64,000 nt of DNA from Acidiphilium rubrum (lineage in GTDB: Bacteria; Pseudomonadota; Alphaproteobacteria; Acetobacterales; Acetobacteraceae), in the NCBI RefSeq assembly GCF_900156265.1, contig NZ_FTNE01000001.1, positions 78,424-142,423 of the forward strand, read 5' to 3'. Each line of letters starts with the position of its first letter. The stretch's first letter is position 1. Of the stretch, positions 42,001-50,028 are shown one piece after another. Position numbers and translations under genes: made by a program. The notes under the pieces are model-generated. The model made no database searches. It was given only the letters and a program-made list of their open reading frames with translations, and had not been told where the DNA came from.

Positions 42001-42021
42001 ATATAAACCGGAGGAACTTTC

Positions 42022-43254
42022 ATGACGATTTCCAGACGTACCCTGCTCGGCACTGCGGCTACCGGCGTTGCCGCCGCCGCTTTGCCGTTCGGCCGCGCCC
42101 GCGCTGCCAGCAAATCACTCAAGATCGCGGTGATCAGCGATTTTTCAGGCCCTTATCGCGACATCGGCGGGCCGACCTCGGTTGCCTGCGTCCATCAGGC
42201 GCTCGCCGATTTTGGTGCCAAGGACAAGGGCTACGATGTCACGGTGTTGCAAGGCGATCATCAGGAGAGCCCGGCGGTCGGCACTGCGCTCGCCCAACGG
42301 TTTTACGATCAGGGTGTCGATCTGGTGATCGACGTGCCGAATTCGGCAATCGGCATCGCGATCGAAGGTGTCGCGCATGACAAGAACCGCGCGTATATCA
42401 ACACCAATTCCGCGTCTTCGGAAATTACCGGCAAGTTCTGTAATGCGCAGACCGTGCACTGGACGTATGACACCTATATGCTCTCGCACTCCACGGGTGG
42501 CGCGATGGTGAAGGGTGGCGGCAAGAAGTGGTTTTTCATCACCGCGGATTACGCGTTCGGACATCTGCTGCACGATCAGACGGCGGCGGTCGTCAAGCAG
42601 ATGGGCGGCCAGGAGATGGGCAACGTCAATTTCCCGTTTCCGCAGACGACCGATTTTTCATCCTTCCTGATCCAGGCGCAATCGTCGGGCGCGGATGTGC
42701 TCGGCCTCGCCAGTGCGGGCAAGGATACCGTCAATCTGGTGAAGCAGGCGCATCAGTTCGGCATCAACAAGACAATGAAGATTGCCGGCCTGCTGGTCTT
42801 CATCAACGACGTGCATGGCATGGGGCTCGATATCGCGCAGGGGCTGACGCTGACCGAGAGTTTCTATTGGAACATGAACGATCGTACGCGCGCGTTCATG
42901 GCGCGGGTCAAACCGCGCACGCCGAATAATTATCCTTCAATGGGACAGGCCGGTTGCTATTCCGGCGTGCTGCATTTCATGAAGGCGGTCGAGGCGATGA
43001 ACAATATGGCGGATGTGAAGAACGGCGCCGCTGTGGTCGCGCAGATGAAGAAAATGCCGACGGATGACGACGCTTATGGCAAGGCCTCGATCCGTGAGGA
43101 CGGCCGGTTCATGTGCAACGCGTATCTGTTCCGGGTGAAGACGCCGGCAGAGAGCAAGGGGCCGTGGGATTACTACGATCTGCTCGCAACGACCCCGGCA
43201 GACCAGGCGTTCATGCCGATGGCGGCGGAAGGGTGCCCGTTGATCAAGACCTGA
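42022..43254 (+). CDS. periplasmic substrate-binding protein of the LivK/amide-urea type, Tat-type signal
   Basis: A 410-residue type I periplasmic binding protein. The leader MTISRRTLLGTAATGVAAAAL has the twin-arginine SRRxLLG pattern, so it may be exported folded by Tat. The mature part begins KSLKIAVISDFSGPYRDIGG and has the VDLVIDVPNSAIGIAIEGVA and ITADYAFGHLLHDQT segments of this family. Ligands in related proteins include branched-chain amino acids, amides, aromatic acids and urea. The downstream amidase hints at an amide. GGAGGAA precedes the ATG. A hairpin-forming half repeat separates it from livH. Confidence 0.88.
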   Translation: MTISRRTLLGTAATGVAAAALPFGRARAASKSLKIAVISDFSGPYRDIGGPTSVACVHQALADFGAKDKGYDVTVLQGDHQESPAVGTALAQRFYDQGVDLVIDVPNSAIGIAIEGVAHDKNRAYINTNSASSEITGKFCNAQTVHWTYDTYMLSHSTGGAMVKGGGKKWFFITADYAFGHLLHDQTAAVVKQMGGQEMGNVNFPFPQTTDFSSFLIQAQSSGADVLGLASAGKDTVNLVKQAHQFGINKTMKIAGLLVFINDVHGMGLDIAQGLTLTESFYWNMNDRTRAFMARVKPRTPNNYPSMGQAGCYSGVLHFMKAVEAMNNMADVKNGAAVVAQMKKMPTDDDAYGKASIREDGRFMCNAYLFRVKTPAESKGPWDYYDLLATTPADQAFMPMAAEGCPLIKT

Positions 43255-43290
43255 TGTGATGCCGGCGAACCGGCACCGCACCAAACGGTC

Positions 43291-43326
43291 AAAAGTTTTT
43301 TGCTTCTTTTTTTTCAAAAAAGAAGC
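43291..43326. repeat. half copy of the palindromic repeat, inside the liv operon
   Basis: AAAAGTTTTTTG (43291-43302) leads into GCTTCTTTTTT (43302-43312) paired with AAAAAAGAAGC (43316-43326), the right half of the elements at 291-410 and 6006-6124. The perfect 11-bp stem lies between the binding-protein gene and livH. It could cause partial termination or stabilise the upstream mRNA, so that more binding protein than permease is made. A second small hairpin, GCCGG-CGAA-CCGGC, lies at 43261-43274. Confidence 0.75.
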
Positions 43327-43365
43327 GCTACCCTATACTTTCCCTGACAGGATATCGCCCGCGCC

Positions 43366-44253
43366 ATGATGATGATTCTCGGAAAACCAGCGCCGTTGTT
43401 GTTCGGGCAGTTGTTGCTGGGGATCATCAACGGCTCGTTCTATGCGATGCTGTCACTCGGGCTTGCGATCATTTTCGGATTGTTGAACGTGATCAATTTC
43501 GCCCATGGCGCCTTGTTCATGGTCGGTGCGTTCGTCACCTGGGGGCTGCTGCATTATCTGGGGATCGGGTTCTGGCCGGCGCTGATCGTTGCACCGGTGA
43601 TGGTGGGGGCGTTCGGGTTGCTGATCGAGCGCACGCTGATCCGCTTCACCTATAAACTCGATATTCTGTATGGATTGTTGCTGACGTTCGGATTGGCGCT
43701 GGTGTTGGAGGGGATTTTCACCAACGCCTTCGGCAGTTCGGGCGTCTCGTACGATGGGCCGAACATATTGTCGGGCACGTTGAACCTGGGGTTCATGTAT
43801 CTGCCGGTGTATCGGGCGTTTGTGGTGTTCGCAGCGATCGTGATCTGTTTTGGCGTGTGGTTCACCATTGAAAAAACCTCGCTCGGGGCGCTGCTGCGTG
43901 CGGCGACAGAAAATCCGGCGCTGGTGCAGTCGTTCGGAGTCAACGTGCCGCGTTTGATTTCATTGACCTTCGCGGGCGGGGTGGCGCTGGCGGGCTTGGC
44001 GGGCGTGCTGGCGGCGCCGCTGTATTCGGTCAATCCGGGCATGGGGACCAGCCTGATCAACACGGTGTTCGCGGTGGTGGTGATCGGCGGGATGGGGTCG
44101 ATCGGCGGGGCGATCCTGACTGGGTTCGGCCTTGGCATCATTCAAGGGTTTACCGAGGTGTTTTATCCGGCGGCATCATCGGTCGTCGTTTTTGCGGTGA
44201 TGGCGGTGGTGCTGCTGGCCCGGCCAGCCGGGCTGTTCGGCCGGGTGGCGTGA
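43366..44253 (+). CDS. livH: branched-chain amino acid-type ABC permease (LivH-like)
   Basis: A 295-residue inner-membrane permease with about eight hydrophobic helices. Typical LivH segments are NGSFYAMLSLGLAIIFGLLN followed by VINFAHGALFMVGAF, LIERTLIRFTYKLD, and LAGLAGVLAAPLY. It pairs with LivM. It starts in a run of ATG codons (43366, 43369, 43372). The stop overlaps the livM start. Confidence 0.92.
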   Translation: MMMILGKPAPLLFGQLLLGIINGSFYAMLSLGLAIIFGLLNVINFAHGALFMVGAFVTWGLLHYLGIGFWPALIVAPVMVGAFGLLIERTLIRFTYKLDILYGLLLTFGLALVLEGIFTNAFGSSGVSYDGPNILSGTLNLGFMYLPVYRAFVVFAAIVICFGVWFTIEKTSLGALLRAATENPALVQSFGVNVPRLISLTFAGGVALAGLAGVLAAPLYSVNPGMGTSLINTVFAVVVIGGMGSIGGAILTGFGLGIIQGFTEVFYPAASSVVVFAVMAVVLLARPAGLFGRVA

Positions 44254-45188
44254 TGTTCGGGTTCACGCGCGCGCAGGCGATCGGGTTCGTTGTCATGCTG
44301 GTGGTGTTGATCATCGCCCCGTTCATTGCCTATCCGATTTTCGTGATGCAGGTGATGTGCTTTGCCTTGTTCGCGATGGGCGCTAATTTGTTGATGGGCT
44401 ATACCGGGCTGCTCTCACTCGGCCAGGCCGCTTATTTCGGCATGGGCGGCTATATTGCTGGCTATAGTGTGCAGACGCTGCATTTGACGCCCGAGGTGGG
44501 AATTCTGCTCGGCGGTTTGGTGGGCGGGGCGATCGGCGTGGTGTTCGGCTGGCTGTCGATCCGCCGGCAGACGATCTATTTCGCGATGGTCACGCTCGCG
44601 CTCGCGCAGCTGGTGGAGTTTTTCGCGGTCCAGGATACGTCGTTTACCGGCGGGGAAAACGGCATTCAGAACATTCACCGCGGCCGGTTATTCGGTGCGT
44701 TGCCGCTCGGGCATGATTTGCAGATGTACTGGCTGGTGCTGGCCGTTTTCCTGATCGGCTTCATCTTCGTGCACCGGGTGATCCATTCGCCGTTCGGTCA
44801 GGTGGTCAAGGCGATCCGCGAGAACGAGAACCGCGCGATCTCGCTCGGCTACAAGGTCGAGCAGTATAAATGGATCATCTTCATCCTGGCCGCGGTGCTG
44901 GCCGGGGTTGCTGGCGCGATGAAGGCGCTGGTGATGGGGATTGCGACCTTGTCCGATGTCAGCAATTCGACATCCGGTATCGTGGTGCTGATGGTGCTGG
45001 TGGGCGGTATCGGCACGGTATACGGTCCCTTGATCGGGGCTGCGATCATCATCGCGATGCAATATTACCTGGCGGGTTTCAGCGATTGGGTTACCGTGAT
45101 CCAAGGCGTGATCTTCATCGCCTGCGTGCTCGCGTTCCGCCGGGGGATTATCGGCGAATTGGGGGCGAAGCTCAAACTCTCGCTGTAG
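44253..45188 (+). CDS. livM: branched-chain amino acid-type ABC permease (LivM-like)
   Basis: A 311-residue inner-membrane permease. LivM features are FALFAMGANLLMGYTGLLSLGQAAYFGMGGY, the transport motif SPFGQVVKAIRENENRAISLGY, and LVGGIGTVYGPLIGAA. The start is either GTG 44250 or ATG 44253, both overlapping the livH stop. ATG is preferred. The amidase gene follows after 10 bp in the same operon. Confidence 0.92.
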   Translation: MFGFTRAQAIGFVVMLVVLIIAPFIAYPIFVMQVMCFALFAMGANLLMGYTGLLSLGQAAYFGMGGYIAGYSVQTLHLTPEVGILLGGLVGGAIGVVFGWLSIRRQTIYFAMVTLALAQLVEFFAVQDTSFTGGENGIQNIHRGRLFGALPLGHDLQMYWLVLAVFLIGFIFVHRVIHSPFGQVVKAIRENENRAISLGYKVEQYKWIIFILAAVLAGVAGAMKALVMGIATLSDVSNSTSGIVVLMVLVGGIGTVYGPLIGAAIIIAMQYYLAGFSDWVTVIQGVIFIACVLAFRRGIIGELGAKLKLSL

Positions 45189-45198
45189 GAGGCGCCGC

Positions 45199-46677
45199 AT
45201 GACCGTCGCGTTGCAGGATTACGATGCCACCGGCCTTGCGGCGTTGATTGCGGATGGCAGCCTGTCAGCGGCGGAAGTGCTGGACGCGACCCTTGCGCGG
45301 ATCGATGCGGCGGAGCCGCGGATCAACGCCATCGCGGTCGATCTGCGTGAGCGCGGGCGGGAACAGAGTGCCGGGCCCAACGCCGGGCCGTTCGCCGGCG
45401 TGCCGTTTCTGCTCAAGGATATTTTTCAGGAGTACGCCGGCGCGCGCATGACGATGGGGGCATTGCCCCTGAAGGATCATGTCGCCAAGACGACATCCGC
45501 TTACGTTGAGCGCTGCCGGCGCGCGGGCCTCGTGATCATCGGTGCGACCACGACGCCCGAATTGGGGCTGAAGGCCACCACCGAGACCATGCTGCACGGG
45601 GCCACGCGCAACCCTTGGAATCTCGATCACACCCCGGGCGGTTCGTCCGGCGGGGCGGCGGCGGCGGTTGCGGCCGGCTATGTGCCGATGGCCGGCGCTT
45701 CGGACGGGGGCGGGTCGATCCGGATTCCAGCGGCCTATTGTGGGTTGTTCGGCCTCAAACCCTCGCGCGGCCGGGTTTCCGAAGGGCCGGTGCTGGGCGA
45801 GGGGTGGGAGGGGGCGGTATGTACCCATGTTCTGACCCGGTCCGTGCGCGATTCCGCAGCGATGCTCGATGTCCTGGCCGGTGCCGAGCCGGGTGATCCG
45901 TTCGTGATCACCCAGCCGGAGCGTCCCTTTGCAGCGGAACTTGACCACGATCCCGGCCGGCTGCGGATCGGGTTTTCCGTGCGCTCGCCGGTCGGTGGCC
46001 GCGTTGATCCGGAAATGATCGAAGCGGTTCACAAGACCGCCGTTCTGCTGGAATCGCTCGGCCATCACGTCGAGGAGGCGGAGCCGTCGATCGATGGTGG
46101 GTTGCTCGCGCGCTGTTACATGGGGCTGTATTTCGGCCTTGTTGCTGCCATGACCGCGCGGATCCGCCGCGAAACCTTGTGTGCGGCATCGTCGTTCCAC
46201 CCCGATACCAGGGCGCTGGCTTTGCTCGGCCGGGCGATGTCGGCCGGTGCTTTCGTCGAACTGCGGGCGCATTGGAACGGTTTTGCCCGCGCTCTGGGTG
46301 AGTTCCACGCGCACTACGATCTGTTCCTGACCCCGACAACGGCGCTCGGCCCCGCTCGCATCGGCGCGCTCGACACGCCGCGCCCGGTACAGCTGTTGTC
46401 TACGGTGATCGATCGGCTGGGTGCGGGCCGCGCGCTGCTGAAATCCGGTATTGTCGATGAGCTTTCGTTCAAGAATCTCGAACGCACGCCGTTCACCCAG
46501 CTGGCCAACCTGACTTTCGTGCCCGCCATGTCGGTGCCCCTGCACCAGGGGCCGGATGGCCTGCCGGTTGGAGTGCAGTTCGTTGCGCGCTTCGGCGCCG
46601 AAGCGACCTTGTTGCGCCTGGCGGCCCAATTGGAACGAGCGGCCCCTTGGTCGACGCGCCGGGCTTTTCGTATCTGA
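45199..46677 (+). CDS. amidase-signature family hydrolase
   Basis: A 492-residue amidase-signature enzyme with the Ser-cisSer-Lys triad: Lys73 in FLLKDI, cis-Ser149 in GGSSGG and nucleophile Ser173 in DGGGSIRIPA. The 24-residue spacing between the two serines matches well-studied members. It cleaves carboxamides in the cytosol. GGAGGCGCCGC precedes the ATG. Position directly after livM suggests that the transported solute is an amide or contains one, which the enzyme breaks to acid and ammonia. GatA is unlikely, because no gatB/gatC neighbours exist and the context is catabolic. Confidence 0.9.
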   Translation: MTVALQDYDATGLAALIADGSLSAAEVLDATLARIDAAEPRINAIAVDLRERGREQSAGPNAGPFAGVPFLLKDIFQEYAGARMTMGALPLKDHVAKTTSAYVERCRRAGLVIIGATTTPELGLKATTETMLHGATRNPWNLDHTPGGSSGGAAAAVAAGYVPMAGASDGGGSIRIPAAYCGLFGLKPSRGRVSEGPVLGEGWEGAVCTHVLTRSVRDSAAMLDVLAGAEPGDPFVITQPERPFAAELDHDPGRLRIGFSVRSPVGGRVDPEMIEAVHKTAVLLESLGHHVEEAEPSIDGGLLARCYMGLYFGLVAAMTARIRRETLCAASSFHPDTRALALLGRAMSAGAFVELRAHWNGFARALGEFHAHYDLFLTPTTALGPARIGALDTPRPVQLLSTVIDRLGAGRALLKSGIVDELSFKNLERTPFTQLANLTFVPAMSVPLHQGPDGLPVGVQFVARFGAEATLLRLAAQLERAAPWSTRRAFRI

Positions 46678-46739
46678 TCCGCAATGTGCGGGTGCGCGTG
46701 AGTGCGGCTCGTCAATCCTGACTTGAACATCCCGGCGAA

Positions 46740-46762
46740 CCTGCCCACATCGGCTGGGCAGG
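46740..46762. terminator. hairpin between the amidase and glgE genes
   Basis: CCTGCCCA (46740-46747) and TGGGCAGG (46755-46762) form a perfect 8-bp stem with a 7-base loop. It lacks a T-run. The rest of the 213-bp gap should include the promoter of the glucan operon, but I found no clear -35/-10 or EcfG site. Confidence 0.4.
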
Positions 46763-46890
46763 TCGGGAAGGGTGTTATGTGCGGTGTCGATGCACCGGGT
46801 CTCGGCCCTTGGCGGCCTGTATCATCGTCGTGAACGGCGCTGAAATTGAATGAAATCCGACCGGAACCGGTTGCACGGAGACTGTCCAGC

Positions 46891-49800
46891 ATGGATGACC
46901 AAGCCGCACTGATCAGCGCGACCGAGCCGGCATCCCGGAAGTCGTCCGAATTTCCCGTTGCACCGACCCGGCCGGTGCCGACCGCGGCATATTATTTTGA
47001 TCCCGTAGCGATCGAACGTCAGCGATGGACCCGACAGATAGAGTTTGCGGCATCACTGGGATTCGATGCCGTCGCCATCGCATCGCCCTTCGCGACGGAT
47101 GGTTCCTCGCATCGCTATAACATCATCGACCATTCCCGGCTCCACGAACAATTTGACGGTGGCGATGCGGATGCCGCCCTGCACAGCCTGGCTGAGGCCG
47201 CGCATGGGAGAAATCTGTCGGTCGTGCTCGACATTTGCCTCGATCGCGTTGCGCCCGCGGCGCCATTGACGCTGCAACACCCGGACTGGTTCGTGCATGC
47301 CAATGATGGTGCGGCGTTCCGCCTGCTGTCGGATACCGATGCGGTGACCGATTGGTGGGATGAGCGGATTGCCGCGTGGCAGGCGCTCGGCATCGACGGG
47401 TTTCGCTGCGATTCCGCGCATCGTGTGCCGGCGGGGGTATGGATGAGGCTGATTGCCGCCGCGAAGCAGCGCAACCGGACTTGCTGTTTCGTCGCGGATT
47501 GTCTTGGTGCGCCCGCCCCTGCAATGGCAGCGCTCGTGGGTTGCGGCTTTGATTATGCGCTGTCCTCATCCTGCTGGTGGGATGGTGTGGGTTCTTGGAT
47601 CGCCGATGATCTCGATCGGGCCTCCGCAATCGCACCGGTCGCGACGCTCACCGTGCCGGCGGGCGAGGGGCGGGTGCCGTCAGATCGGGCGATCAGCCTT
47701 GCCGGTTTTCTCGGCAATCTCTGGATGCTGAACGCCGAGCCGCAGCCGATGCAGGCTGAGCACATCAAGCACCTGAATGCGCTGCGCCAACAGCGTCGTG
47801 CACTGTTCGAAGCGCCGGCCATGCTGCGGTCGCCGCCAGCGGCATCGGTCGCCTTGTTTGCCCGTGTCGACGCCGGGGCCGGGGGTATCGCGCTCGCGCT
47901 CGCGGCACCCGGGCAGACGGTTTCTGAATTTCTGCTTCGCACCTGGCTTGGAGCAGCGTTCGGCGGTAGTGGCGCGCCGGTGCACCAGATCGACGAAACT
48001 GGCGCCCTCATCATGCAGATTGCGGCACCACGCGTGATCGCCAGGGCGGCAAGCGAACTGACGCCGGCCAAAGCTGCGGTCAAAGCACCGCGCATCGCCA
48101 TCGAGGCAGTCTCCCCTTCGATCGAGGCTGGGCGGTTTCCGGTCAAGCGCATCGTTGGTGAACATGTTACGATGGAAGCCGACCTGATCTGCGATGGCCA
48201 CGGCAAGCTCGCGGCTGATTTGCTCTGGCGTGCGGCCGACGAAACGCAATGGCAGCGGGCCCCGATGGCGCTGGTGGTGAACGACCGCTGGGCCGCAAGA
48301 TTTCAGCTTGAACGGTTGGGCCGCTACCAGGTCACGATCGAAACCTGGATCGACCGGTTTGGCGCATTCGTCGACGAAATCACCAAGAAACACGCAGCCG
48401 GTGTGCCGATCGCGCTCGAACTGATCGAGGGGACGAACCTTGTCGAGGCTACGGCCAGCTCGTGCGTGAACGGGACCGATGAAGCACAGCGCGCCGCAGT
48501 GAGTGCCTTGCTTGCGGCGCTGCGCGACCAGCCCGAGCACGAACTTCTGTCCTTGCTCACCGATCCCGCCACGATCGCCTTGATGCGCGAGGCCGAGCAG
48601 CGGCACGCCCTGCTGCGGCTCGATCCGCCGCTGCCGATCGATGCCGAACGGACACGTGCCGGTTTCGCCAACTGGTATGAGGTTTTCCCCCGCAGCCAAA
48701 GTGGTTCGGAATCGCGGCACGGCACGTTCGACGATGTCATCGGCCACCTGCCGCGCATTCGCGCGATGGGGTTCGATGTGCTGTATTTCCCGCCGATTCA
48801 CCCAATCGGCCGCAAGAATCGCAAAGGTCGCAACAACAGCCTGACGCCGAGCGACACCGACCCTGGCAGCCCCTATGCAATCGGCTCGGCCGAAGGCGGT
48901 CATACCGAAATTCATCCGGAACTTGGTGATTTCGATGATTTTCGTCGCTTGATCGATGCCGCGGCCGCGCACGGGATCGAAATCGCGCTCGATTTCGCAA
49001 TTCAGTGCGCGCCGGATCATCCGTGGTTGCGCGAGCATCCCGAATGGTTCGACTGGCGGCCGGACGGCACGATCCGCTATGCCGAAAATCCACCGAAGAA
49101 GTATGAGGATATCGTCAACGTCGATTTCTATGCCGAGGGCGCGATACCCTCGCTCTGGATCGCGTTGCGCGATGTGGTGGCCTTCTGGGTCAAGCAGGGC
49201 GTGCGTATTTTCCGGGTCGATAATCCGCACACCAAGCCCTTACCGTTCTGGGAATGGATGATCGGCGATATCCGCGCGCGCAATCCGGAGGTGATGTTTC
49301 TCGCGGAAGCGTTCACCAAGCCCAAATTGATGTACCGGCTGGCCAAACTCGGCTTTTCACAATCCTATACCTATTTCACCTGGCGCAATACGGCTGCTGA
49401 ACTGCGCGCGTACTTGGTTGAATTGACAACCACGGCGCCGAGCGCGTTTTTCCGGCCGCATTTCTTTGTGAATACGCCGGATATCAACCCGGTGTTCCTG
49501 CAATCATCCGGCCGGCCCGGTTTCCTGCTGCGCGCAGCCCTTGCGGCGACGCTGTCCGGCCTGTGGGGGGTCTATAACGGGTTCGAGTTGTGTGAAGCGG
49601 CAGCGCTGCCGGGGCGCGAAGAATATCTGGATTCCGAAAAATATCAGCTCCGTGCCTGGGATCATCACCGGCCCGGGAACATCATCGCCGAGATCACCGC
49701 GCTCAACCGGATGCGCCGTCACAACCCGGCGCTGCAAAGCCACCTCGGCATTACGTTTCTGCCGTGCTCCAACGAGCAGGTGCTGTTTTTCGAAAAGGCC

Positions 49801-50028
49801 AACGCCGATCGCAGCAATGTCGTTCTCGCGGCGATCAGCCTTGATCCGTTCAACCTGCAGACCGCCGAGATCGAGTTGCCGCTATGGCACTTCGGGCTCG
49901 CGGACGATGCAAACCTTCACGCGGAGGATCTCGCACGCGACTTCGCTTTCGTCTGGCATGGCAAACGCCAGATCGTCAGCCTCGATCCACATGAATTGCC
50001 TTATTGCATCTGGCGGGTGCGCGCATGA
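46891..50028 (+). CDS. glgE: maltosyltransferase GlgE with an extra N-terminal amylase-like domain
   Basis: A 1045-residue cytosolic enzyme. The C-terminal part (about 401-1045) is GlgE, which extends alpha-1,4-glucan by transferring maltose from maltose 1-phosphate. It has the N-terminal beta domain, NWYEVFPRSQ, FPPIHPIGRKNRKGRNN, nucleophile Asp777 in FRVDNPHTKP and acid Glu806 in FLAEAFTKP. Residues 30-390 form a second GH13-like domain. It keeps an Asp (D174, FRCDSAHRVP) but has Asp203 where the catalytic Glu should be, and lacks the NHD motif, so it is probably non-catalytic. ATG 46891 has ACGGAGA upstream, and TTG 46846 is an alternative. It overlaps treS by ATGA and is the first gene of the operon. 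Confidence 0.93.
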   Translation: MDDQAALISATEPASRKSSEFPVAPTRPVPTAAYYFDPVAIERQRWTRQIEFAASLGFDAVAIASPFATDGSSHRYNIIDHSRLHEQFDGGDADAALHSLAEAAHGRNLSVVLDICLDRVAPAAPLTLQHPDWFVHANDGAAFRLLSDTDAVTDWWDERIAAWQALGIDGFRCDSAHRVPAGVWMRLIAAAKQRNRTCCFVADCLGAPAPAMAALVGCGFDYALSSSCWWDGVGSWIADDLDRASAIAPVATLTVPAGEGRVPSDRAISLAGFLGNLWMLNAEPQPMQAEHIKHLNALRQQRRALFEAPAMLRSPPAASVALFARVDAGAGGIALALAAPGQTVSEFLLRTWLGAAFGGSGAPVHQIDETGALIMQIAAPRVIARAASELTPAKAAVKAPRIAIEAVSPSIEAGRFPVKRIVGEHVTMEADLICDGHGKLAADLLWRAADETQWQRAPMALVVNDRWAARFQLERLGRYQVTIETWIDRFGAFVDEITKKHAAGVPIALELIEGTNLVEATASSCVNGTDEAQRAAVSALLAALRDQPEHELLSLLTDPATIALMREAEQRHALLRLDPPLPIDAERTRAGFANWYEVFPRSQSGSESRHGTFDDVIGHLPRIRAMGFDVLYFPPIHPIGRKNRKGRNNSLTPSDTDPGSPYAIGSAEGGHTEIHPELGDFDDFRRLIDAAAAHGIEIALDFAIQCAPDHPWLREHPEWFDWRPDGTIRYAENPPKKYEDIVNVDFYAEGAIPSLWIALRDVVAFWVKQGVRIFRVDNPHTKPLPFWEWMIGDIRARNPEVMFLAEAFTKPKLMYRLAKLGFSQSYTYFTWRNTAAELRAYLVELTTTAPSAFFRPHFFVNTPDINPVFLQSSGRPGFLLRAALAATLSGLWGVYNGFELCEAAALPGREEYLDSEKYQLRAWDHHRPGNIIAEITALNRMRRHNPALQSHLGITFLPCSNEQVLFFEKANADRSNVVLAAISLDPFNLQTAEIELPLWHFGLADDANLHAEDLARDFAFVWHGKRQIVSLDPHELPYCIWRVRA

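Noticed and set aside
46678-46890. EcfG-type promoter before glgE
   Set aside because: GGAAC at 46863-46867 is too close to the start and lacks a matching CGTT at 16-17 bp.
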